Source: VRUE01 sp963742535
GTDB lineage: Bacteria > Actinomycetota > Thermoleophilia > Solirubrobacterales > 70-9
NCBI GenBank assembly: GCA_963742535.1
Contig: CAVUMC010000002.1
Span: 1,860,001 to 1,924,000, forward strand
Direction of reading: 5' to 3'
DNA: 64,000 nucleotides
Positions 16,714 through 24,342 of this stretch are shown here, piece after piece. A model generated the notes under the pieces. It ran no database searches. It was not told the origin of the DNA and was given only the letters and a program-made list of their open reading frames with translations. The first letter of the stretch is position 1. Each line of letters begins with the position of its first letter. Made by a program: the position numbers and the translations under genes.

Positions 16714-18357
16714 ATGGCTCACAAGGAGCTGAAGTACAGAGAGGACGCGCGGGGGGCGCTGCAGGCCGGCGTTGACGCCGTTGCCGATGCAGTCAAGGTC
16801 ACCCTCGGTCCAAAGGGTCGCTACGTCGTGCTCGACAAAAAGTTCGGCGCGCCGACGATCACCAACGACGGCGTCACCATCGCCCGCGAGGTCGAGGTCG
16901 AGGACGTCTTCGAGAACCAGGGCGCCCAGCTCGTCCGCGAGGTCGCCACGGCGACCAACGACGTCGCCGGTGACGGCACCACGACGGCGACCCTGTTGGC
17001 CCAGATCATCGTTCGCCAGGGCCTCAAGAACGTCGCTGCCGGTGCCAACCCGCTGGCCCTGCGCCGCGGCATCGAGACCGCTGTCGAAAACGTGGTCGAG
17101 ACGCTGCGCGAGCAGCAGTCTAAGGAGGTCGCCGGCAAGGAGCAGATCGCCCGTGTCGCCGCCATCTCCGCCGGTGACGATGAGATCGGCAACGTGATTG
17201 CCGACGCGATCGAGAAGGTCGGCAAGGACGGCGTCGTCAACGTCGAGGAAGGCCAGACCTTCGGCATGGAGCTGGAGTTCACCGAGGGCATGCAGTTCGA
17301 CAAGGGCTACATCTCGCCCTACATGGTCACCGACCAGGACCGCATGGAGGCAGTGCTTGAGGACCCCTACATCCTCATTGCCAACCAGAAAATCGGCTCC
17401 GTGCGGGACATCCTGCCGGTGCTCGAGCAGGTCATGCAGGGTGGCAAGCCGCTGCTGATCATTGCCGAGGACGTCGAGGGCGAGTGCCTCGCGACCCTGG
17501 TGGTCAACAAGCTGCGCGGCACCTTCACCGGTGTCGCGGTCAAGGCCCCCGGCTTCGGCGACCGCCGCAAGCGGATGCTCGAGGACATCGCGATCCTCAC
17601 CGGTGGCGAGGTGATCACCGAGGAGATGGGTCTCAAACTCGAGAACACCCAGCTCACCCAGCTCGGTAAAGCCCGCCGCGTCGTCATCTCCAAGGACACG
17701 ACGACGATCATCGACGGCAACGGCGAGGCCGATGACATCAAGGGCCGGATCGGCCAGATCAAAAACGAGGTCGAGAACACCGACTCCGATTTCGATCGCG
17801 AGAAGCTCCAGGAGCGCCTCGCCAAGCTGGCCGGCGGTGTCGCCGTGGTCAAGGTCGGCGCTGCCACCGAGACCGAGATGAAGGAGAAGAAGCACCGCGT
17901 CGAGGACGCGCTGCAGGCGACCCGCGCTGCGCTCGAGGAGGGCGTCGTGCCGGGTGGTGGCGTTGCACTGCTCAACGCCCAGGCCAGCCTCGACCCGGAC
18001 AAGCTCACCGATGATCCCGACGAGGCGACCGGAGCACGGATCGTCCACCGGGCGCTCGAGGAGCCGGTCCGCCAGATCGCCGAGAACTCCGGCGAGGAGG
18101 GCTCGGTCGTGGTCAACAAGGTCCGCGAGCTGAAGGCTGGAGAAGGCCTCAACGCGGCGACCGGCGAGTACGGCGACCTGATCGCTGCTGGTGTGATCGA
18201 CCCGACCAAGGTGACTCGCTCGGCGCTGGAGAACGCGGCGTCGATCGCCAAGAACATCCTCGTCACCGAGGCGATCATCGCCGAGCCACCCGAGGAGGCT
18301 GGCGCTGGCGGCGGCGGCATGCCCGGCGGCATGCCGGACATGGGCGGCATGATGTAG
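16714..18357 (+). CDS. groEL: Chaperonin GroEL
   Basis: A 547-residue Hsp60 that folds proteins in an ATP-driven double ring. It contains the nucleotide-binding GDGTTTATLLAQ (about 86-97), the apical and intermediate domains, and the glycine/methionine-rich tail GGGGMPGGMPDMGGMM. Length is typical. Ribosome binding site AAGGAGG at 16697-16703. It lies 47 bp downstream of groES and is followed by an intrinsic terminator. Actinobacteria often have a second groEL elsewhere; this is the operon-linked copy. Confidence 0.98.
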   Translation: MAHKELKYREDARGALQAGVDAVADAVKVTLGPKGRYVVLDKKFGAPTITNDGVTIAREVEVEDVFENQGAQLVREVATATNDVAGDGTTTATLLAQIIVRQGLKNVAAGANPLALRRGIETAVENVVETLREQQSKEVAGKEQIARVAAISAGDDEIGNVIADAIEKVGKDGVVNVEEGQTFGMELEFTEGMQFDKGYISPYMVTDQDRMEAVLEDPYILIANQKIGSVRDILPVLEQVMQGGKPLLIIAEDVEGECLATLVVNKLRGTFTGVAVKAPGFGDRRKRMLEDIAILTGGEVITEEMGLKLENTQLTQLGKARRVVISKDTTTIIDGNGEADDIKGRIGQIKNEVENTDSDFDREKLQERLAKLAGGVAVVKVGAATETEMKEKKHRVEDALQATRAALEEGVVPGGGVALLNAQASLDPDKLTDDPDEATGARIVHRALEEPVRQIAENSGEEGSVVVNKVRELKAGEGLNAATGEYGDLIAAGVIDPTKVTRSALENAASIAKNILVTEAIIAEPPEEAGAGGGGMPGGMPDMGGMM

Positions 18358-18405
18358 CCACGCCCTTCGGGCGTAACCTCGCCCTCAACAGGCGAGTGCA
18401 GTTTC

Positions 18406-18437
18406 GAGAGGCCCGGCAAATTGCCGGGCCTCTCTCA
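18406..18437 (+). terminator. Intrinsic terminator after groEL
   Basis: GAGAGGCCCGGCAA (18406-18419) pairs with TTGCCGGGCCTCTC (18421-18434), followed by a short pyrimidine/T stretch. The position 49 bp after the groEL stop fits the end of the groESL transcript. The U-tract is weak, as is common in high-GC actinobacteria. Confidence 0.75.
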
Positions 18438-18513
18438 TTTCGTCCCAAGCCCGTGACCATTTCGGCACCCCCAGCGCACCACCCGCGCGCCCACCCCTGC
18501 CACCGTCTCACCC

Positions 18514-19518
18514 ATGCGCACCACCCGGAGCCGACGGGCCTCAAACGTGACATATCGACACGGTTCCGGCCCGTCGGCGACGCGCGATAGGCGAATTGCG
18601 CGGATTGCCGAGGCACAGCACGGCTTGGTGACGCTTGGGCAGCTTGTCGATATCGGCGTCAGCACCAGTGCTGCTCGCAAGTGGGTGGAGCGGGGCCGCC
18701 TCCACCCTGTGCACCTAGGCGTGTACGCGGTCGGTCACGCGCTGCTGAACCAGGAGGGCCGACTAATGGCTGCGGTCTTGGCGTGTGATCCCGGTGCGGT
18801 GATTTCTCATGTCTCTGCCGCCAAGCTCTGGGGACTGATCGGCTCGGCGGGCCTCAGTATCGACGTGACGGCCCCCAACCGCCGTGGTCGGACTCCAGCT
18901 GACATCACCGCCCATCGAGACGGCACCCTCTGCGAGGCGGATCGAACTCAGCTGCATGGGATTCCCTGTACGACTGTTGCCCGTACTCTTTTGGACCTCG
19001 CTGCGGTCCTGTCGCCCTGGGAGCTACGCAAGGCTGTCTCGGAGGCGGAGGTTCTCGGCTTGCTCAAGATCCCAGAGGTTCGGGTGTTGATACGCCGCTG
19101 TCGTGGGCGTCGCGGCGTTGCGCGACTCCGACTTTGCATCGACGAACTCGATCCATCGACGAAGCGGACTCGCAGTGAACTCGAGCGAATTTTCCTGGCC
19201 TTGTGCAAACGGGCAGGGCTCCCTCGGCCAGAGGTCAATGTGCCGCTGGAGGCAGCCGGTCTTCGCCTTCGCCCCGACTTCCTCTGGCGAGACGCCCGAC
19301 TGATCATCGAAACCGATAGCCGGAAGTTCCACGGCACTGCGGCTGCCTTCGAGTTGGACCGGCAGCGCGAACAACGCTTTTTCGCCGCTGGATGGCAAGT
19401 CGTGCGCTGCACCTGGCGCCAAGTGGAGCGCGACCCGAAAAGTCTGATTCCTCTATTGCGAGCTGGCTTCGGGCGCGTCCCGCACCCCGCCGCAGGCGCC
19501 GATGGGCCTCAAACGTGA
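18514..19518 (+). CDS. AbiEi-like / DUF559-type protein bracketed by palindromic repeats
   Basis: A 334-residue protein. The N-terminal winged helix (IARIAEAQHGLVTLGQLVDI, then GVYAVGHALL) resembles the AbiEi antitoxin/transcription-factor domain. The C-terminal part, RPDFLWRDARLIIETDS with FDLDRQRE-like FELDRQREQRFFAAGW, is a DUF559/VSR-like nuclease-fold domain with the acidic residues of a PD-(D/E)xK core. The gene is odd in that repeat copy 1 lies within its first codons (a GTG inside the repeat could be the start) and its TGA stop is supplied by repeat copy 2. No AbiEii-type toxin is adjacent. Possible roles are a defence or regulatory protein, or cargo of a repeat-mobilised cassette. 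Confidence 0.72.
   Translation: MRTTRSRRASNVTYRHGSGPSATRDRRIARIAEAQHGLVTLGQLVDIGVSTSAARKWVERGRLHPVHLGVYAVGHALLNQEGRLMAAVLACDPGAVISHVSAAKLWGLIGSAGLSIDVTAPNRRGRTPADITAHRDGTLCEADRTQLHGIPCTTVARTLLDLAAVLSPWELRKAVSEAEVLGLLKIPEVRVLIRRCRGRRGVARLRLCIDELDPSTKRTRSELERIFLALCKRAGLPRPEVNVPLEAAGLRLRPDFLWRDARLIIETDSRKFHGTAAAFELDRQREQRFFAAGWQVVRCTWRQVERDPKSLIPLLRAGFGRVPHPAAGADGPQT
18530..18578. repeat. 49-bp palindromic repeat, copy 1
   Basis: Ends GCCGACGGGCC (18530-18540) and GGCCCGTCGGC (18568-18578) are perfect 11-bp inverted arms around a 27-base centre containing AACGTGACATATCGACACGG. 47 of 49 bases match copy 2 in the same orientation. Confidence 0.9.
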
Positions 19519-19546
19519 CATATCGACACGGTTTCGGCCCGTCGGC
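19498..19546. repeat. 49-bp palindromic repeat, copy 2
   Basis: Direct copy of the 18530-18578 element, 968 bp downstream, with differences at 19503 and 19534. It supplies the ACG TGA end of the AbiEi-like gene and lies 14 bp beyond the stop of the convergent GH26-like gene. Confidence 0.9.
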
Positions 19547-19560
19547 CCTCGCGCTGCGGG

Positions 19561-20658
19561 CTACTGGGTCTTGGCCGTGGTTTTTGGCGGCGGTGGGGGG
19601 AGCGGGGGGAAGGTGCCGGCGTTGTATTCGGCGTACTGGAGGAAGGTTTCGCGGCGCAACTTGAGGCGCAGGGTGTTGACCGTGCGCGGGTACTGGCGGA
19701 TGTCGTAGGGGTTGGCCCCCGGGCCGAAGCCGTTGTAGTAGACGAACATGCGCACACGCGGGTGCTTGACAGTCCAGGCGACCAGCTGTTTGACGAAGCG
19801 CGGTTCGTCTTTGCCTGAGACTGCCCACTCGGTGATCGCCAGCGGCTTGCCCTTCCACTGCTTGCCGACGTAGAAGCGGTTGAGGTCTTTCCAGACCGGA
19901 TATTCGGAGTAGAAGTCGGTGCCCGCCCAGTCGACCCAGCGCGAGCCGGGCCAGTAGTTGCCGGGGAAGTTGCCTTTGACCCGCGGTGAGCCGCCCGGCA
20001 GCGGGCTCCAGATGATGCTCACGGGCGCGGCTGGCAGTTCGGTCGGGTTGGGGCCCTTGGTCCGGTTGAGCGGCGGCAGGCCGATTTCAGCCAGGGTTGC
20101 GTTGATCCCTTCCAGCGTCTGCCCGCCGCGCACGATCGCGGCGATGCGGCGGAAGGCTTGCTTGTACCAGCCGCTGGTGTGTTCGCCGCCCTTCTGAGTG
20201 CCGTCGCAGTTGACCGCTGACCAGGCGTTGAGGCAGCGGTTGGGCTCGCCCAGCGGCCTGATGTAGGCGGGCAGCCCGCGTTTGGCGAAGAAGTCGTTGA
20301 GCTGCAGCAGGTAGTCGTCGCCGGCGCCGAGCGCGATCTGCTCGGGCGTAATCAACTCGCCCAGCGTCTGGTCGTCGATCGTCGAGATAGCCAGGATCGG
20401 CCGCGTCCCGGTTTCGCGCCAGCGTTCGTAGGCTTGGTTGAGGCTGTTTCCCCAGGGATGGAAGGTCTCCATCAGCGCCGGGTGCTTAGTCAGCAGTTCG
20501 GTGAATTCGTTGAACTGCTGGGTCGAGCCCTGGTCGCTGGCGCCGAAGAGGATGCCCGGCTTGGGAGGGACCAGGGTCAGCGCCTTCGCCTGGCCCGCAA
20601 AGAGTGCGGTCAGCGCCAGAACCAGCGCCGCAGCTCGTCTAGTCGTCCTCCAGAACAT
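19561..20658 (-). CDS. Secreted GH26-like glycoside hydrolase
   Basis: A 365-residue exported protein with signal peptide (ALVLALTALFAGQAKA) and a (beta/alpha)8 domain similar to GH26 beta-mannanases and related endoglycanases. PLGEPNRCLNAWS contains the acid/base glutamate (E138) and LAITEWAVSG the nucleophile (E277). The tail is a short proline-rich stretch. Its ATG lies 20 bp inside the 3' end of the upstream NAD-binding gene, so the two form an operon. It may act on the cell's own polysaccharide or on environmental mannan-like polymers; the substrate is not determinable here. Confidence 0.8.
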   Translation of the reverse strand: MFWRTTRRAAALVLALTALFAGQAKALTLVPPKPGILFGASDQGSTQQFNEFTELLTKHPALMETFHPWGNSLNQAYERWRETGTRPILAISTIDDQTLGELITPEQIALGAGDDYLLQLNDFFAKRGLPAYIRPLGEPNRCLNAWSAVNCDGTQKGGEHTSGWYKQAFRRIAAIVRGGQTLEGINATLAEIGLPPLNRTKGPNPTELPAAPVSIIWSPLPGGSPRVKGNFPGNYWPGSRWVDWAGTDFYSEYPVWKDLNRFYVGKQWKGKPLAITEWAVSGKDEPRFVKQLVAWTVKHPRVRMFVYYNGFGPGANPYDIRQYPRTVNTLRLKLRRETFLQYAEYNAGTFPPLPPPPPKTTAKTQ

Positions 20659-21523
20659 CGCCCATCCTTCTCGGCTCGATCCCTAGCTCCTCCGCGTCGG
20701 CGGTGCCCCGCTCGCTGAGCATCGAGACCTCCATTAGCTCGGCCTCCTCCCAGGTTGCAAACACGGCCTCGCCGAAAAGAGAGCGGATCGCGATCAAACC
20801 GGAGCGGACGAGCGGCAGAGGCAGGTGAACCAGCGGCCGCGGCCGGCCCGCGATCTGGCTGACCAGGTCGGACATCTCGTCGTAGGAGAACGTCTCCGGC
20901 CCGGCCAGCTCGTAACGCCGTTGCCCGCCGTCGCGGGCGAGCGCGGCGACTACGCAGCGGGCGGCGTCGTTTGCCCAAATCGGCTCAAAGCGCGCCCGTC
21001 CGTCCCCGGAGACCGGTAGCACGGGCAGGAAGGAGAAGCGGCGCAGCAGCGTCACCCAGGGATCGGAGCGGTCATAGACGATCGAGGGGGCAAAGATCGT
21101 CGTCTCCAGGGAGGAGGAAGCCACCGCCCGCTCGGCCAACCACTTGGCGCGGAAGAAGCGGGTGCGCTGGGCAGCCGCGGCGTCGAGGGCGCTGAAGAAG
21201 ACGAAGCGGCGCACTCCGCTGCGCTCGGCGGCCTGCAGCAAGCGCACCGTGGCCAAGCCGTTCAGCTCCTCGATCCGGTGCGGGGGCTGGTCGCGGATCG
21301 TCGCCGCCAGGTGGATCACGGTGTCGACCCCGCGCAGCGCTTGGCGCACCAGGTAGGGGTCGGACATCTCGCCTAGGTCGCCGAGCGCGATCTGCACGTC
21401 GACCCGTCGCGCCCCCAGCCGTCGCGGCTCGCGGACGAGGCAGCGTACGTCCTCGCCTTGCTCCAGCAGCAGCGGCAGCAGCCGCGATCCAACGCTTCCT
21501 GTCGCCCCTGTCAGCAGCAGCAT
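20639..21523 (-). CDS. NAD(P)-binding SDR protein (NmrA / NDUFA9-like)
   Basis: A 294-residue atypical short-chain dehydrogenase. The glycine motif GATGSVGSRL (6-15) binds NAD(P), followed by GDLGEMSDPYLVRQALRGVD and VIHLAA. The active-site YxxxK is replaced by a degenerate FFRAKW-like segment, which argues against a normal dehydrogenase. Such proteins act as redox sensors, quinone-linked subunits or isoflavone-reductase-like enzymes. It overlaps the following secreted glycosidase by 20 bp. Confidence 0.8.
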   Translation of the reverse strand: MLLLTGATGSVGSRLLPLLLEQGEDVRCLVREPRRLGARRVDVQIALGDLGEMSDPYLVRQALRGVDTVIHLAATIRDQPPHRIEELNGLATVRLLQAAERSGVRRFVFFSALDAAAAQRTRFFRAKWLAERAVASSSLETTIFAPSIVYDRSDPWVTLLRRFSFLPVLPVSGDGRARFEPIWANDAARCVVAALARDGGQRRYELAGPETFSYDEMSDLVSQIAGRPRPLVHLPLPLVRSGLIAIRSLFGEAVFATWEEAELMEVSMLSERGTADAEELGIEPRRMGDVLEDD

Positions 21524-21645
21524 TTCGCCCGATGCTAGTGGGAGTGCGTCATCCGCCGCGCAATCCGTAAAATGGGCATCCGCGCTTTGGCGGGGGCCAC
21601 CGAGCCTCCGACGGCACCGAACGACGACCCAGGAGAAAGCATCGA

Positions 21646-21915
21646 ATGACCTACGTCATCGCCGAGCCGTGCATCGGCCAGAAGGACAACTCGTGCGTCG
21701 AGGTCTGTCCAGTCGACTGCATTCACCCCACGCCCGACGAGCCCGACTACGACTCGGTCGAGATGCTCTACATCGACCCGGATGAGTGCATCGACTGCGA
21801 TGCCTGCGTCGAGGCCTGCCCAGTTGACGCTTGTTTCGCCGAGGACCAGCTCCCGGCCGAGTGGGCAAAGTACGCCGAGATCAACGCCAACTACTACAAG
21901 AGCAAGGCTGCTTAA
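21646..21915 (+). CDS. fdxA: 7Fe ferredoxin (3Fe-4S / 4Fe-4S)
   Basis: An 89-residue electron carrier. The first cluster motif (CIGQKDNSCVEVCPVDC) has an insertion between the first two cysteines, typical of a 3Fe-4S site; the second, CIDCDACVEACPVDAC, is a full CxxCxxCxxxCP 4Fe-4S motif. The length and acidic middle match FdxA of actinobacteria, which often donate electrons to P450s, two of which lie in this window (inference). Ribosome binding site AGGAGA at 21631-21636. Monocistronic. Confidence 0.93.
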   Translation: MTYVIAEPCIGQKDNSCVEVCPVDCIHPTPDEPDYDSVEMLYIDPDECIDCDACVEACPVDACFAEDQLPAEWAKYAEINANYYKSKAA

Positions 21916-22100
21916 AGCCGGAAGGTCCGGCCTGATTTCTGCCGCTTCGCAGCAAGTAGTGCCTGGGCGTTGTCTCTCACGTCCATTCTCGCCCCAGTGG
22001 ACGATTTTTTAGCTTTAACATCGAGGTGCGTCGGGTAATGCCCAGTTAGGTCGTCAGCATGAGGCGCCTAGTTGGTACTCGATGCTTGCTCGATGGACTG

Positions 22101-22130
22101 GGAGGGCGGCGCATTCTTTGGTCGCCCTCC
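22101..22130. terminator. Hairpin between convergent genes
   Basis: GGAGGGCG (22101-22108) pairs with CGCCCTCC (22123-22130) around a 14-base loop. It lies between the ferredoxin gene and the convergent regulator. There is no U-tract, so its terminator function is uncertain. Confidence 0.4.
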
Positions 22131-22165
22131 TAGCTGTCAATTCGCCGGCGCTGCGGCAGTTGGCG

Positions 22166-22789
22166 TCAGGCCTCGCTTGTAGCTAGCCGCTCGCCCGGCG
22201 GCCGTCCGGCGCGGCTGCGCTCGAAGCCCATCGCGGCAATGACGGTCGAGGTCCCGGTCTCGTCTGATTCGACCAGACGGGCGGCGCATTTCGCCTCGAT
22301 CTCCTCGATCCGCGCGTAGGAGGCAGCCTGCTCATCGGCGACTTCGCGGCGTCCCTGCTCGTCGAGGTTGACCGAGCGCCAGCTCATCCAAATGTCCTCG
22401 TCGGCGTCCATCTTGCCGGCCCGCAGCGAAGCGAGTCCCTCGGCCATGATCGCCTGCAGGATCAGGGCGGCGAACTCGCGTTTCGTCTCCTCCGGTAGCT
22501 CGCGCGCTTCCTCGTCACTGATGAAAGGCCTGGCGATCGCGCGGTAGAAGTGCTCGGTTGCTCCCCGGCGTTGCTCGGTGCCGACGAATTCGATGCAGCC
22601 AGAGTCGAAGAGTTCCTTGACGTGGTGGCCGACCTTGCTGACGCCCTCGCCGATCGTCTTGGCGATTTCGTTGGGGCTGGCCGTGCCTTCGTTGAGGATC
22701 GAGAGCGCATCGATCCTGATCCGATGCCCGACGGCGAAGGCCACCGCCTCCTCGATGCTTCTCCTCTGCCCCTTCGTGGTCGTCGTCAA
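22166..22789 (-). CDS. Winged-helix (ArsR-like) transcriptional regulator
   Basis: A 207-residue protein. The N-terminal domain is a winged helix: HRIRIDALSILNEGTASPNE, then IAKTIGEGVSKVGHHVKELFD and GATEHFYRAI as the wing. The C-terminal half is charged and helical. The start is taken as TTG at 22789 because a clean Shine-Dalgarno GGAGG lies 8 bases upstream; an in-frame ATG at 22867 would add 26 non-conserved residues. Ligand and targets unknown. About 280 bp of non-coding sequence, AT-richer around 22890-22910 and likely holding promoters, separates it from the next gene. Confidence 0.78.
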   Translation of the reverse strand: MTTTTKGQRRSIEEAVAFAVGHRIRIDALSILNEGTASPNEIAKTIGEGVSKVGHHVKELFDSGCIEFVGTEQRRGATEHFYRAIARPFISDEEARELPEETKREFAALILQAIMAEGLASLRAGKMDADEDIWMSWRSVNLDEQGRREVADEQAASYARIEEIEAKCAARLVESDETGTSTVIAAMGFERSRAGRPPGERLATSEA

Positions 22790-23072
22790 GGCTGATCCCT
22801 CCAGTCGAGAGCCATTTCGATTGCTAAGCGGGCCGGAGGATAAGCAAGTTTCCCTGATCGGTGGCACTCACACTCAGCGATGCCTCAATACTTAAATTCT
22901 TTTTAGTATTGCGCCCCGAATCCCGGTCAGACGGGCAGGAAGGGGAAGGGAGGTGAGCTGGGATGACGATCAGCGCTGTCAGTGCTGTGATGCCGAGCGT
23001 GCACGTGTTCAAGCACAACTAGGAGCTCGTTGGGGCCGGTCCCGGACTGCCGGGGCCGGCCCATCTGCAGCG

Positions 23073-24230
23073 CTACTGGACGACGGGCAGGGGCGTGCCG
23101 CCGACTGGCGGCGCTTCCGCTGCGGCGGGGACCGCCTGCAGGACCGGCAGCTCCTGCGGTGTGGCCGCGACGATGCCCCGCGCCGCCTGACGAATTGCCT
23201 GGGCGGCCGGGGAGTCGGGTTCCGCTGTGACCAGCGGTGCACCGTCATCGGCGTGTTCGCGCAGTGGCTCGGAGAGCGGGATCTTGCCGAGCAGCGGAAT
23301 GTCCAGCTCGTCGGCGAGCGATTGACCGCCGCCCTCGCCGAAGATCGTGAAGCGCTCGCCGTCCGGCGTCGTGAAGCCGGACATGTTCTCGATCGCCCCG
23401 AGCAGCTCGAGGTCGAACTTGAGCGCCATGTCGGCGGCCCGCTTGGCGACGGTCTGGGCCGCCGGCTGCGGTGTGGTCACGATCACGAACTTCGCCTGCG
23501 GCAGCAACTGGGCGAGGGTCATCGAGACGTCGCCGGTGCCGGGCGGCAGGTCCAGCAGCAGGTACTCGAGCTCGCCCCAGGCGACGTCCTCGAGGAACTG
23601 CTGGATTGCCTTGTGCAGCATCGGGCCGCGCCAGACGACGGCGGAATTCTCCTCGACGAAGAAGCCAATCGACATCACCTTGACCCCGCCTGCTGCGTCC
23701 AGCGGCAGGATTTTGCGCTCGCCGTTGACCTCCGGCTTGCTGTTGACCCCGAGCATGCGCGGCATCGAGTAGCCGTAGACGTCGCAGTCGAGCGCTCCCG
23801 CCGGGTGCCCTTCGGCGGTCAGCGCCGCGGCCAGGTTGGCGGTCATCGTCGACTTGCCGACCCCGCCCTTGCCGGAGGCGACGCAGATCACGTTTTTGAC
23901 CTGGGCAAGGGCGCCGGCGGGCAGCTTGCCGCGGCCGAGCGTCTGCTGAAGAGAGGATTTCTCCTCGTCCGAGAGGACGTCGAAGCCGACCGCGACCTCG
24001 GTCACGCCGTCGAGCTCTGAGACTTGGGCGGCGACGGCCTGTTCGAAGTGCGAGCGAATCGGGCAGCCGGCGGTCGTCAAGGAGACGACGACCTCGACTC
24101 GACCCCCCTCGTGGACGTCGATCGAGCGCACCATGCCCAGCTCGACGATGGAGCGGCGCAGCTCGGGATCGATCACGGCGCGCAGCTTCTCGGTTATCTG
24201 ATCCTGCGTTGGAAGTGACATTGAGGCCAT
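23073..24230 (-). CDS. mrp: Mrp/NBP35-type Fe-S cluster carrier ATPase
   Basis: About 385 residues. The N-terminal MIP18/DUF59 domain (TEKLRAVIDPELRRSIVELG, then CPIRSHFEQAV) precedes a P-loop ATPase with the deviant Walker A GKGGVGKST, the downstream DCDVYGYSMPRMLG and DLPPGTGDV. Such proteins bind and transfer 4Fe-4S clusters to apoproteins in the cytoplasm. The C-terminal cysteine pair of some members is not visible; an Ala/Pro-rich tail is present instead. Either of two close ATGs (24230 or 24221) could start the gene; the open frame extends 285 bp further upstream but crosses the divergent promoter region. Confidence 0.9.
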   Translation of the reverse strand: MASMSLPTQDQITEKLRAVIDPELRRSIVELGMVRSIDVHEGGRVEVVVSLTTAGCPIRSHFEQAVAAQVSELDGVTEVAVGFDVLSDEEKSSLQQTLGRGKLPAGALAQVKNVICVASGKGGVGKSTMTANLAAALTAEGHPAGALDCDVYGYSMPRMLGVNSKPEVNGERKILPLDAAGGVKVMSIGFFVEENSAVVWRGPMLHKAIQQFLEDVAWGELEYLLLDLPPGTGDVSMTLAQLLPQAKFVIVTTPQPAAQTVAKRAADMALKFDLELLGAIENMSGFTTPDGERFTIFGEGGGQSLADELDIPLLGKIPLSEPLREHADDGAPLVTAEPDSPAAQAIRQAARGIVAATPQELPVLQAVPAAAEAPPVGGTPLPVVQ

Positions 24231-24342
24231 TCTCGCAAAGGCGTGCGAGCGGCAGCCTTGGGGTGGCGCGGGCCGACAGGGGGAGAGATCGGTTGCGCGC
24301 CGGCTTAGCCCGCGGCACATGCACCCGAGCGAAGGAGGAGAG

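Noticed and set aside
16663..18048. 461-residue minus-strand frame opposite groEL
   Set aside because: Leu/Asp/His-rich shadow of a strongly conserved gene on the other strand.
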